A stretch of 64,000 nucleotides of DNA from JACKDW01 sp964621785 (GTDB lineage: Bacteria; Myxococcota_A; Polyangia; Nannocystales; Nannocystaceae). The stretch is taken from assembly GCA_964621785.1 (NCBI GenBank), contig CAZUPD010000016.1, positions 1-64,000 on the forward strand, written 5' to 3'. Position numbers and translations under genes: made by a program. The notes below the pieces were generated by a model that made no database searches, had not been told where the DNA came from, and was given only the letters and a program-made list of their open reading frames with translations. Below, one piece after another: positions 33,845 through 42,402 of this stretch (positions are counted from its first letter, which is position 1; each line of letters begins with the position of its first letter).

Positions 33845-35185
33845 GTGGACAACTTCGATGGACGGGCCGGCAGCCGTAGCCAGGAACTTTTTGCCTCTGC
33901 CTCCCGGGTGATTCCCGGGGGTGTCAACAGCCCGGTACGGGCCTTTTCTTCGGTCGGCGGGAAACCGCCGTTTGTCCGCAGCGCCAAGGGGGCGACGATC
34001 ACCACCGAAGACGGTGTGACACTGATCGACTATGTCGGCACCTGGGGCCCGGCACTGCTGGGCCACGCCCACGAGGCGGTCATCGACGCCGTGTGCAAGG
34101 CGGCGCAAAACGGACTGAGTTTCGGTGCATGTACAGCGGCCGAAGCCGTGTTTGCCGAGCGCCTGTGTCTGATCGTTCCAGCCCTGCGCGGGGGGCTGGT
34201 CCGCCTCGTCAACTCCGGGACCGAAGCGACGATGAGTGCGTTGCGAGTGGCCCGCGGATTTACAGGGCGCGACAAGATCATCAAGGTCGACGGGGGCTAT
34301 CACGGTCACGCGGATATGTTGCTGGTGGCCGCCGGTTCCGGGGCCGCGACCATGGGGATTCCCGGGAGCAAAGGCGTGCCGGCGGGGGCGGTGGCCGACA
34401 CCCTGCTGGTGCCGTTCAACGACCTCGAGGCCGTTCGAGAGTGCTTGCATACACACAAAAACCAAATCGCGGCGATCATCATCGAACCGGTCGCCGGCAA
34501 TATGGGGTGCGTGCCGCCGGTTCCGGGCTACCTCGAAGGCCTGCGCAAACTGTGTGACGCACACGGGGTCGTGCTTTGCTTCGACGAGGTCATGACCGGG
34601 TTTCGCATCGCCTTGGGCGGTGCCCAAGCCCACTACGGTGTGACACCCGATATGGTGTGCCTCGGCAAGATCGTCGGCGGCGGACTGCCGGTGGGCGCCT
34701 ACGGCGGGCGTCGCGAAATCATGCAGTGTGTGGCCCCGCTAGGCCCCGTCTACCAGGCGGGCACATTGAGCGGCAATCCACTGGGCGTCGCCGCCGGGCT
34801 CGCAACCCTCGATGTACTCGAACGCGACAAGCCCTATCCACAGTTGGCGGCCCAAACCGAGAAGTTGATCGCCGGACTTTCGCGGCTGGCCAAGGCCCAC
34901 GCCGTGCCGATGTCCGAGAACCATGTGGCGTCGATGTTCACCGGTTTTTTTCGGTCCAAGGTCGTCCACAACTACGCCGATGCCCGCGACAGCAACCTCG
35001 AAGCGTTTGCCTGTTACCACCGGGAAATGCTGGCTCGAGGGGTCTACCTCGCCCCCTCGCAATTCGAGGCGGCATTTGTCTCGACCGCCCACGACGATGC
35101 GACGATCGACCGCACACTTGCAGCAGCCGATGGCGCCTTGGCTGTGGTGGCGCAAACTATCGGTGAAGGGTCATCCGCGAACTGA
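33845..35185 (+). CDS. hemL: Glutamate-1-semialdehyde 2,1-aminomutase
   Basis: 446 residues with a GTG start preceded by GAGG. The N terminus has VIPGGVNSPVRAFSSVGG, the family hallmark. The PLP-binding lysine is Lys275 in CLGKIVGGGLPVGAYGG, preceded by the cofactor Asp motif LCFDEVMTGFR. GPVYQAGTLSGNPLGVAAG is also typical. It converts glutamate-1-semialdehyde to 5-aminolevulinate in the C5 pathway of tetrapyrrole synthesis in the cytoplasm. Length and motifs leave little doubt; the more distant class-III aminotransferases lack the GGVNSPVR start. Confidence 0.97.
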   Translation: MDNFDGRAGSRSQELFASASRVIPGGVNSPVRAFSSVGGKPPFVRSAKGATITTEDGVTLIDYVGTWGPALLGHAHEAVIDAVCKAAQNGLSFGACTAAEAVFAERLCLIVPALRGGLVRLVNSGTEATMSALRVARGFTGRDKIIKVDGGYHGHADMLLVAAGSGAATMGIPGSKGVPAGAVADTLLVPFNDLEAVRECLHTHKNQIAAIIIEPVAGNMGCVPPVPGYLEGLRKLCDAHGVVLCFDEVMTGFRIALGGAQAHYGVTPDMVCLGKIVGGGLPVGAYGGRREIMQCVAPLGPVYQAGTLSGNPLGVAAGLATLDVLERDKPYPQLAAQTEKLIAGLSRLAKAHAVPMSENHVASMFTGFFRSKVVHNYADARDSNLEAFACYHREMLARGVYLAPSQFEAAFVSTAHDDATIDRTLAAADGALAVVAQTIGEGSSAN

Positions 35186-35271
35186 CGGTTTGCACAGGTC
35201 GCCCCGGTTTGTCCACCGTCCATTTCGAGGTTCCAGTCGGCATCCTTTCGATCAGTCCGAAAAGACAGAAT

Positions 35272-35688
35272 ATGTCACATCCGCCAGAACGCCGCGCCCG
35301 TTGGTACGAGCTGACCGAAGCCGCCTCGTTGGGGATTGAGATGGCGGTGGCGATCGCGATTGGCGCGTGGGGTGGACGCTGGCTCGAGAACAACGTCACC
35401 CACTGGAAACCGTGGACGTTTTACATCGGCCTGTTTGTCGGCCTCGGGGCTGCGGTCAATGCTGTGGTCCGAACCGCCCGCAAGTTTCAGCGCATCATCG
35501 ACCACGACGAACGGCTGCAAGCCGAGGCCACACAGGTCACCTCAAAACACACGGATCGAAGCTCACAGGCGCAAGCGGTGGAGAATTCTCCGCCCCCGGT
35601 CGCACGCGAAGAGGACGGCGATACACCGCAATCGCTGGTCCGCTTTAACAATCCGTACGACGGTGACGACGATCGGAGTCCGCCATGA
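35272..35688 (+). CDS. AtpZ/AtpI-type small membrane protein of the ATP synthase operon
   Basis: 138 residues from the ATG at 35272. Two hydrophobic helices (about residues 20-38 and 52-72) with ASLGIEMAVAIAIGAWGGRW and FYIGLFVGLGAAVNAVVRTA match the AtpZ/AtpI family. That family assists assembly of the c-ring and may transport Mg or Ca. A hydrophilic Pro/Ser/Asp-rich tail of 60 residues is longer than usual. Its stop overlaps the next start (ATGA), and it leads the four-gene atp block. Confidence 0.8.
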   Translation: MSHPPERRARWYELTEAASLGIEMAVAIAIGAWGGRWLENNVTHWKPWTFYIGLFVGLGAAVNAVVRTARKFQRIIDHDERLQAEATQVTSKHTDRSSQAQAVENSPPPVAREEDGDTPQSLVRFNNPYDGDDDRSPP

Positions 35689-36128
35689 ACCACGGTCTGC
35701 CTTCATGGGATCTGTGGCGTCGTCGGGTGTACTTGTGGACGCTCACGTGGTGCCTTCCTGCGGCTGTGGCCGCAATTTGGCTGTGGCGTCCCTCGCAGGC
35801 ACTGAGCATTGCCCTGGGTGGTCTTTTGGGACTGGTCAACCTGCAACTACTGGCCTCGGCCGGGTTCAAGATGCTCGCCCAATCGGCCGAAGAACTGCAG
35901 CACCAAGCCGCCGCCCCACCCCGCTTTGCACCGCTTTCAGCGGCGCTGCGCTGGCCTGCCACAGCCCTTGCGACGGCTGCCATCCTTTGGTACATGCCCG
36001 GCGAACCTGAGGGGTTGGCAGCAGGGGTCGCACTGGCCCTTGTGGGATTTACCTCCGCCGCGATCCAAACGGCGGGCAACCTAGCTGACCACCGCGAACA
36101 CGAGGACCCCCCGGAACCTTATGGGTGA
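35685..36128 (+). CDS. ATP synthase subunit I-like membrane protein
   Basis: 147 residues with four hydrophobic helices and the IALGGLLGLVNLQLL stretch typical of the ATP-synthase I family (AtpI). It overlaps the genes on both sides (ATGA at 35685 and eight bases with atpB), so the block is translationally coupled. The position between an AtpZ-like gene and atpB fits a chaperone of the membrane sector. Confidence 0.75.
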   Translation: MNHGLPSWDLWRRRVYLWTLTWCLPAAVAAIWLWRPSQALSIALGGLLGLVNLQLLASAGFKMLAQSAEELQHQAAAPPRFAPLSAALRWPATALATAAILWYMPGEPEGLAAGVALALVGFTSAAIQTAGNLADHREHEDPPEPYG

Positions 36129-36909
36129 CCACGATACCTGGTACACGCTTTTGAGCCCCGAGTTCTGGCACGCGCTAGAACACAACGCGGCCGAGCACTT
36201 GGCGCGCGACTGGAAGTGGATGATGTTCCAGGCGACGCACTTCTCCCTGCTGCACGTCGCAGGAGCGGTCATCACGTTCGTGTTCCTCATCATCGTTGCA
36301 CTGCGCTACCGCCAGAGCATCCAAGATGAGACCAAGGGGATCGTCCCGCCCAAAAAGTTCACCCTCGCGGCCATGGTCGATGCGTTTGTCGGCACGGTCT
36401 ACAAGTTTTCGGCCGACGTCATGGGCGAGAAAAACGCCAAGACGTACCTGCCACTCACCGCAACCCTGGGGTTGTTCATCTTCGTCTCGAACCTGCAGGG
36501 GCTGATCCCCGGGTTCTTGCCCCCGACCGATTCGCTCAAAACCAACATCGGGATCTCGCTGTTGGTGTTTGTCGTCTACAACACGGTCGGTATCTACAAG
36601 AACAAGATGGCCTACCTCGCCCACTTTTGCGGTCCCAAGATCGGTGGCTTCCGGGCGATGTTTCCCCTGTTGTTGCCGATCGAGTTGGTCAGCCACATCG
36701 CCCGCCCGGTCTCGCTGTCGCTGCGGCTCACCGGCAATATCCTCGCCGACCACAAGGTCGTGGCTCTGATCGCACTGTCGGTTCCGCTGTTTGTCCCGCT
36801 GCCGTTCCTGCTTTTGGGTACGGTCGTCGCGATCGTCCAAACCCTCATCTTTACCCTGCTCACCATCATGTACATCGGTCAGGCAGTCGAAATTCACGAA
36901 GAGCACTAA
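36121..36909 (+). CDS. atpB: F0F1 ATP synthase subunit a
   Basis: 262 residues, five to six transmembrane helices. The key helix reads HIARPVSLSLRLTGNILADH with the essential stator Arg, and LVFVVYNTVGIYKNK precedes it. It forms the proton or sodium half-channels facing the c-ring. The N-terminal 50 residues (WYTLLSPEFWHALEHNAAEH) are soluble. It overlaps the AtpI-like gene by eight bases and is followed by atpE 89 bp later. Subunits b, delta, alpha, gamma, beta and epsilon are absent, so the operon is split. Confidence 0.95.
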   Translation: MGDHDTWYTLLSPEFWHALEHNAAEHLARDWKWMMFQATHFSLLHVAGAVITFVFLIIVALRYRQSIQDETKGIVPPKKFTLAAMVDAFVGTVYKFSADVMGEKNAKTYLPLTATLGLFIFVSNLQGLIPGFLPPTDSLKTNIGISLLVFVVYNTVGIYKNKMAYLAHFCGPKIGGFRAMFPLLLPIELVSHIARPVSLSLRLTGNILADHKVVALIALSVPLFVPLPFLLLGTVVAIVQTLIFTLLTIMYIGQAVEIHEEH

Positions 36910-36998
36910 TCGGCTACCCCGCACGGCACCGGCAAACCGGGCCTCTCTCGACCTGACCACAAAACAGTTTCCAACCCTCACAGAGAGGAAAAACAATC

Positions 36999-37343
36999 AT
37001 GACGCGTAAACTCGCCATCACCGTCTCCTTCTTGACCGCCATCCTGGCCCCCGCTTTGGCCATGGCTGCTGAGCGTCCCGAATTCGCCGTCACCTCGTCC
37101 AGCGAGCGTGCGGTCTTCGGCTTTGCGATGGCTCTCGCCATCGGCCTTGCCGCCCTCGGTGGCGGTATGGGTCAGGGCCGCGCTGTGGCCTCTGCCCTCG
37201 AGGGTATCTGCCGCAACCCCAACGCCGCCGGTAAGGTCCTGGTGCCGATGCTCCTCGGTCTCGCATTCATCGAGTCGTTGGTCATCTTCGCCCTGATCAT
37301 CTCGTTCACCGTCAGCGGCTTCATCGTTCCGGCCATCGGATAA
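36999..37343 (+). CDS. atpE: F0F1 ATP synthase subunit c, with signal-like N terminus
   Basis: 114 residues, with GAGAGGAAAA before the ATG. The first 23 residues look like a cleavable signal (ILAPALAMA-AE), which is longer than the usual 75-90-residue subunit. Helix 1 has GLAALGGGMGQGRAV (Gln59), the polar loop has CRNPNAAGK, and helix 2 has GLAFIESLVIF with the ion-binding Glu92 and Ser93. Gln, Glu and Ser at these places are three of the ligands known in Na-dependent c-rings; Thr and Tyr of that set are Leu and Phe here. Coupling ion therefore cannot be decided from sequence alone. A strong terminator follows. Confidence 0.93.
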   Translation: MTRKLAITVSFLTAILAPALAMAAERPEFAVTSSSERAVFGFAMALAIGLAALGGGMGQGRAVASALEGICRNPNAAGKVLVPMLLGLAFIESLVIFALIISFTVSGFIVPAIG

Positions 37344-37367
37344 TTTTTCGAGGTCCGTTTCTCAACT

Positions 37368-37404
37368 CCCGCCAATCACAGCTGGGCTGTGATGGGCGGG
37401 TTTT
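37368..37404 (+). terminator. Intrinsic terminator of the atp block
   Basis: CCCGCC-A-ATCACAG pairs with CTGTGAT-G-GGCGGG, 3-base loop region, followed by TTTTG. It lies 24 bases after the atpE stop. Confidence 0.9.
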
Positions 37405-37570
37405 GTATGTCCGCAAATCGGGGAGCGCTCCAATGGTCAAGTTGCGGATCTGTTGGCGCAAATCCGGAACCATTCGCTCGGCTTTCTCGCTCTCCTTGAA
37501 CCTCGGGTACGAGCCATATCGGTATCCCCACTCGCGAACATAGATTTGCGGCTACACTCGGCACTGTCCC

Positions 37571-39106
37571 GTGCAGTTCACTTCGCTCACAACCGCACTC
37601 CTCGCTTCCGTGTGGCTGACGCAGGCAACTCCGGTCGCAGACCCCCTCGAGTCGACTGCCGAAACGCAGGCAGACAACGACCAAGTCCTCGACGCTATCT
37701 TGCCCTGTGGACTGCGTGTCCTGATCGCCCAAGACCTCAGTCTCCCGGTCGCCGCAGTAATTTTGGCGGTCGAGACTGGCAGCGAAGACGATCCAGAAGA
37801 CCTCCCTGGTCTCAGTCACGCCCTCGCCTATCACCTGCTGCAGGGCAATCGAGAACTCTCGCCCGGGGAAGTTCTCGCGACGGTCCACGACGGCGGAGGA
37901 CTGTCAGCGCTGGCGACTGGTTCCTCGCAGGTCCGATTTGAAAGTGTAGTCCCGCTCTCTCGCCTCGACGCGATGTTGTGGACCGAATCGCAGCGGTTGC
38001 GTGCACCGACAATGTCTGCATCCGCGTGGCAAAAATCGCTGAGTTGGGCCGGCGGTGACCGTCCGCAGCAGCTGCCGATCCCGTGGGAGGCGATCGCCGC
38101 AGCCCACAATCTTCCCGGTCTCGGTAGCAACGGCCGCAAGGTGACCAATGCGCTGCGTACGGCTTCCCTCGACGCAGTCGCCCGAGCCCTGCGAACGCAA
38201 TTCTCCTATGCCCGGTCGACGCTTATCATCGTCGGCCCGCAGGCGCCCAAAGAAGTGCTTGCCCGGGTGACTCCCCTGTTCGCCGACTTGCCGCAGCGCG
38301 CCCGCTCGCTTCCGGCGCGGATCGTCCGGCAACAAAACGGTACCGGGCCGACCGCCGGATCCCTCGAAACGACCGCGGACACGGGCACCAGCGAGCCAAT
38401 CGAGAAAAATGTAGATACAAAGAAAACAACCACGAAGCCAGCCCCACCCCCCGAGGTCCAGCCGCTCCCCCCGGAACTGACAGCAATCCCGGTTGTCGAA
38501 CTCGGGCGAGGACGGGGTCTCGCACTCGTATGGCCCGTCGATCCAAACCCCCAGGCAGCATGGGTAGCGGATGTCGCGTGTCAGGCGATCAACCAACAAA
38601 GACGTGTCCGGGGAGAGAGCCGCAAGGTTCGCGTGCGCTGTGCACATCATCGCGATCCCCGACGGGGCGCCATCCTCCTGCATGCGACTGGGACCGAGAC
38701 GCCGTTGCGAACCCTCGCCAACCGTCTCGACCGCCTTCGCACCGAAGCACCGGCACGGCTGCGCAGTCGCCAGGCCGAGACCATCGCGCTCGCGGCCGAA
38801 ATCGACGGTCAAACGCCACTCGGCAGGGCCCGGCTGCTCGCCGCGACCGCACCCGCGACCCAACTGCACGCCCAGCAAATCCATGTCTATACAAAAATGT
38901 TGGGACTCGACCTCCTGCGCGACCCGGCAGCCCTCACCCGCGCGATCGATCGACTACTCGATCCCGGCCGTGCGGTGGCCCTCGTCAAGGAACTCCCAAC
39001 AACGGAGACTCCCGAAGCGCCAATACCCGAAGCAGCCGAGCAAGATCCTGCCGCTGATGTGACCGAAACTCCGAACCCACCCGAGCCGGCGGGCGAGCAG
39101 CCATGA
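37571..39106 (+). CDS. M16-family peptidase homologue, catalytically degenerate
   Basis: 511 residues with a hydrophobic leader (SLTTALLASVWLTQA). Residues 42-230 follow the M16 N-terminal domain: LPCGLRVLIAQDLSLPVAAV, TGSEDDPEDLPGLSHALAYHLL, GGLSALATGSSQVRFESVVP. The zinc motif HxxEH is replaced by HALAY, so the enzyme should be inactive. A Thr/Lys/Pro linker (about 265-300) joins the second half, itself a diverged M16 C-terminal domain. The next gene encodes a second diverged M16-like protein. In active systems one partner carries the zinc site; here neither does, so the pair may be a binding or scaffold complex in the periplasm. Confidence 0.7.
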   Translation: MQFTSLTTALLASVWLTQATPVADPLESTAETQADNDQVLDAILPCGLRVLIAQDLSLPVAAVILAVETGSEDDPEDLPGLSHALAYHLLQGNRELSPGEVLATVHDGGGLSALATGSSQVRFESVVPLSRLDAMLWTESQRLRAPTMSASAWQKSLSWAGGDRPQQLPIPWEAIAAAHNLPGLGSNGRKVTNALRTASLDAVARALRTQFSYARSTLIIVGPQAPKEVLARVTPLFADLPQRARSLPARIVRQQNGTGPTAGSLETTADTGTSEPIEKNVDTKKTTTKPAPPPEVQPLPPELTAIPVVELGRGRGLALVWPVDPNPQAAWVADVACQAINQQRRVRGESRKVRVRCAHHRDPRRGAILLHATGTETPLRTLANRLDRLRTEAPARLRSRQAETIALAAEIDGQTPLGRARLLAATAPATQLHAQQIHVYTKMLGLDLLRDPAALTRAIDRLLDPGRAVALVKELPTTETPEAPIPEAAEQDPAADVTETPNPPEPAGEQP

Positions 39107-39191
39107 TCCATGCACACACATATACTTGGTTGTGGTGCGCCCAACTCAGACACCCCAACCACATCCCCACCCAACTGGCAGGCCAGCGACC

Positions 39192-40739
39192 ATGATACGT
39201 GCACATGCACTTTTTTGGTGGTCGGCTGCCACGGTGGTCGCCATGCCGGGTTGTCGGCAAAAACCGCCCGAACAGGTAACCGTCGCCGACGATGAGGCGA
39301 CCCCCGGACAGGCCGAAGCCCTCGCCTCGTTGTCTCCCCCGTGGACTCCTCCCGATCGAGCTGTCCTCGACAACCAACTGCTGACCCACTGGCTCGTCGA
39401 AAAAGGGCGCCTCACCGCCCACGTCCGATTTGTGTTCCCGACCGCCCACCTCGAGCCCAAGCGCCGGGGAACCCAGGCCACGCTGGTCGCCGAAACCATC
39501 GGGTATTCGCTCGACCGCCGTCTGCGACGCTTTCGCGCGAGCATCGATGTCACCCACCGCCCGGGTCGAATCGAAGTCGCTATTCATGCTCCCGACGCCA
39601 ACCTCGAGTCGATTCTCAAGTCTGCCGCCCTCGTACTCGCCCGTCCACCGCGACGCGAGGTCGAAGCGATGCACATGCGAATGGTCGACCAGGCACCCCC
39701 GCTGACCACCGAGGCCCGCGCTGTCAGTGCCTTTGTGGCCAAGATCGTTGGTCACGACCCCGAAAGTGAACAGTTCGATCCGCTGCGACTCGTCGAGTTA
39801 GATGCAGACACACTGATTGAGACCTGGAACCAACTCGCCTCCCCGGCACATGCGGCGTTGATCGTCCACGCGGCCCGCTCCCTCCATGAGCCGGAACTGA
39901 CCACGGCGCTCGACGTGTTGACCAAACGCTGGCGCGAACCGGTCAAACTGGGCGAAGCACCCGAGCCGCTGCAAAAAATCCACAAGCGCCTCAATATCCC
40001 GGTCGAGCGACCCGAGCTCGCCGGCGGACGACTGATGGCCGAGGGGACAAAGCCCCCGCCGCTGTGGCATGTCGAGCCCCCCGAGGACGATCCCCGCACC
40101 AAGCCGACCCTGCTGCTCGCCCGCGTCATCGCGACGGAGACGGCCGAAGATCGCAGCCGCCTGCGACTGGCCCAGCGAATGTTGCAGGAGCAATACGATG
40201 TCAGCGTCACCATCTCCGGGAGCCAAGCGCTGTGCCTGGTGCGGATTCCGATCAAAAAGGGTCGCGTCCCAAAAATGCCGTGGCAACCGGTGGTCAAGGA
40301 CGACAAGGACAATCAGGACGAGAGCGACCCGCGGCGCGAGTTTGTGTATCGCTCGCTGGAAGCAATTCATTCGATCATTCAACGAAAACAGCCGATCACA
40401 CGGCTGTACCAAGCTGCAGAGTTGTGGCTCGGTGCCCGAATGGTCCGCGCGAGCTTGGCCGGCGAAGACTGGACCGCGCTGTGGAGCGACGCCCTCGACC
40501 TGAGCACGCGCGAACGCGATGTCGTCGGAGCCCTGGCACGCGATGCCAAGGCGATGCTAACCACCACCCCGGAACAATTGGTGCAATGGCAAGCGAACTG
40601 GCTCGATTTCAAGGCGGGCAAACCCGGGTGGCAGTGGATGGCGATCGGCAAAAAGTCGGATATTCGACCGCTGTTGCGACCGTTCGGTGCCAAACTGGTG
40701 AAGCTGGAAGTCGCGGGCAACACAGGCGCAAACAAGTAG
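39192..40739 (+). CDS. Second M16-like protein, lipoprotein without zinc site
   Basis: 515 residues from the ATG at 39192, chosen because it gives a lipobox (VAMPGC, Cys20); an upstream start at 39126 would be Pro/His-rich. The sequence follows the M16 C-domain plan (LLTHWLVEKGRLTAHVRFVF, FRASIDVTHRPGRIEVAIHA, PAHAALIVHAARSLHEPELT), but no HxxEH or active-site Glu is seen. It starts 86 bp after the other M16-like gene and is probably co-transcribed. Likely an outer-membrane-anchored partner of that protein. Confidence 0.65.
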   Translation: MIRAHALFWWSAATVVAMPGCRQKPPEQVTVADDEATPGQAEALASLSPPWTPPDRAVLDNQLLTHWLVEKGRLTAHVRFVFPTAHLEPKRRGTQATLVAETIGYSLDRRLRRFRASIDVTHRPGRIEVAIHAPDANLESILKSAALVLARPPRREVEAMHMRMVDQAPPLTTEARAVSAFVAKIVGHDPESEQFDPLRLVELDADTLIETWNQLASPAHAALIVHAARSLHEPELTTALDVLTKRWREPVKLGEAPEPLQKIHKRLNIPVERPELAGGRLMAEGTKPPPLWHVEPPEDDPRTKPTLLLARVIATETAEDRSRLRLAQRMLQEQYDVSVTISGSQALCLVRIPIKKGRVPKMPWQPVVKDDKDNQDESDPRREFVYRSLEAIHSIIQRKQPITRLYQAAELWLGARMVRASLAGEDWTALWSDALDLSTRERDVVGALARDAKAMLTTTPEQLVQWQANWLDFKAGKPGWQWMAIGKKSDIRPLLRPFGAKLVKLEVAGNTGANK

Positions 40740-40791
40740 CAATCGCCTCACTTCCCGGCGTTGCCCGCGGATTCGAGACCGCGGTTGTGAC

Positions 40792-42189
40792 TCAACCGAG
40801 ATCGCCGATCACCTCAAATACATCCTCGATCGGGTGTACCCCTTCGCCTCCACTGATTCGGATGCGATAGGTCCCCTCACGCAGCTCTGGTATTTCGACT
40901 GATTGCGAGATGTCGGCCTTGGCGAGCGTCTGGCGATGGACCGCGTCTCCACCCGCGGCTGGGGTCACGACAACCTCGAGATCTCCGGGTTCGTCGGTCG
41001 CCTCGACCTTGGCCGTAAACGACTCCCCCTCGCAGTAGAGGTCGTCGAGCTCGAGCCCGAGCTCGACTTCGCTGTCGCCGAAGAACAGAGCGAGGTCGAC
41101 GGATGTACCGCTGATCATCCCCTCGATATGATGGATCACCTCGGGTGCGTTGTGCATCACCGAGTGTTTGGCGGCCACAAACACCTCTCGGTTGGCGCGG
41201 GACAGCTCGATCGGTGTGGCCGAAACCCGTGAGACAGTTGCATCACCATCGATCTGCTGACCCTTGATCGAGTCGGAGGTCACCACACGACCGTTTTCAA
41301 GACGGGCCGAGATCGCGGTCCGTTGGCGGGTCCCGACGACGGGGCACAGTTCATAGCCCTGCTCCTCCCATCGCGGGTCACGGCGATTGCTTTCGACTGC
41401 GTCCTGGAGCTCGCGGAAAAACGCGAGTCCCGCCGCCGCCCGATCTGCATCGACACCGGGGATTGCCACCTCTCCGGGACGTCGCAACACGCCATCACCG
41501 TTGTCATAGCATTCCCAAATCGGCAGCATCTGGTAGCAGGTGGTGCACGACTTCACAAATTCCGAAAAATCGTATTGAAAGGGGCCAATACCTTTTGTCT
41601 CCCCGTTGACCAAATACTTGATGCCGGAAAGTGCTCCGCGATGCGGGGTTCCGAGGGTAACGAGCGTGCGCGTGGTGAGCCATCCACCGAGGGACTCGAG
41701 GTAGTAGCGCGAAACGAGGCCGCCGAGGGAGTGGGCGATGATCACCGCCTGCGCATCCGAATTACCCGATTTTTGGCGCCACGCTGCAAGACGCGTTTCG
41801 ATCGCCCGCCCGAGTCGACGCGAGCAATAGCGAATATCCCGTCGCCAATCATAGGCAAATTGAAGGTAGTTTTCCCCCGGGACAACCGTCAGTCGTTCCC
41901 GCAAATTCTTGAGCACCGGACCGTAGGAATCGATCTTCCACAGCCCTGGGATCATGTGGACGGCATCCAACACGCCGGTTGCAACCACACCGTCGACATC
42001 ATCCTCGGTCAGCGAGTCCTGCTGAAGCCGCAGCAGGTCGAGCGACTTGCCGCCTGTCAGCAGCGCCCGTAGACCCATCTTGCTGCCCGGCCTCCACAGG
42101 GGTTTGCCATCTTTCTCGAGCACACTCCCCATCAGTCCGGGGACAAACACCACGAGGTCCCGACATTCGATCTTTCCTTCAAGTCGCAT
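40792..42189 (-). CDS. LCAT-like alpha/beta hydrolase
   Basis: 465 residues, no signal peptide. VVFVPGLMGSVLEKDGKPLW at the N terminus and YDWRRD (residues 113-118) match the lecithin:cholesterol acyltransferase / phospholipase-acyltransferase family. The nucleophile is Ser154 in IIAHSLGGLVSR; Asp is probable in QQIDGDATV and His in AAKHSVMHN. The last 100 residues are an added beta-sandwich (FFGDSEVELGLELDDLYCEG) not typical of LCAT. It may act on lipids or lipid-like esters; the cytoplasmic location implied by the missing signal is unusual. The gene is convergent with the M16-like pair. Confidence 0.85.
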   Translation of the reverse strand: MRLEGKIECRDLVVFVPGLMGSVLEKDGKPLWRPGSKMGLRALLTGGKSLDLLRLQQDSLTEDDVDGVVATGVLDAVHMIPGLWKIDSYGPVLKNLRERLTVVPGENYLQFAYDWRRDIRYCSRRLGRAIETRLAAWRQKSGNSDAQAVIIAHSLGGLVSRYYLESLGGWLTTRTLVTLGTPHRGALSGIKYLVNGETKGIGPFQYDFSEFVKSCTTCYQMLPIWECYDNGDGVLRRPGEVAIPGVDADRAAAGLAFFRELQDAVESNRRDPRWEEQGYELCPVVGTRQRTAISARLENGRVVTSDSIKGQQIDGDATVSRVSATPIELSRANREVFVAAKHSVMHNAPEVIHHIEGMISGTSVDLALFFGDSEVELGLELDDLYCEGESFTAKVEATDEPGDLEVVVTPAAGGDAVHRQTLAKADISQSVEIPELREGTYRIRISGGEGVHPIEDVFEVIGDLG

Positions 42190-42402
42190 ACCCGTATCTC
42201 CCGCCCGCAGTCTACCCGTTCATCCACTCGAGGTAGCTGTGAAGCTCCCCCCAAGCATACTGCGGGGCCCAAACGGGTCGCAAGGCCGAACCGTTTGCGC
42301 ACAGGAGGAGTGGCAACGGACATGTCCGAACGGAAAGTTAAAGAATGAGCGCCGGGTTCACGCTCGACCTGTGCGGTTGTGCCCGAACCTCGGAAGAACC
42401 TC

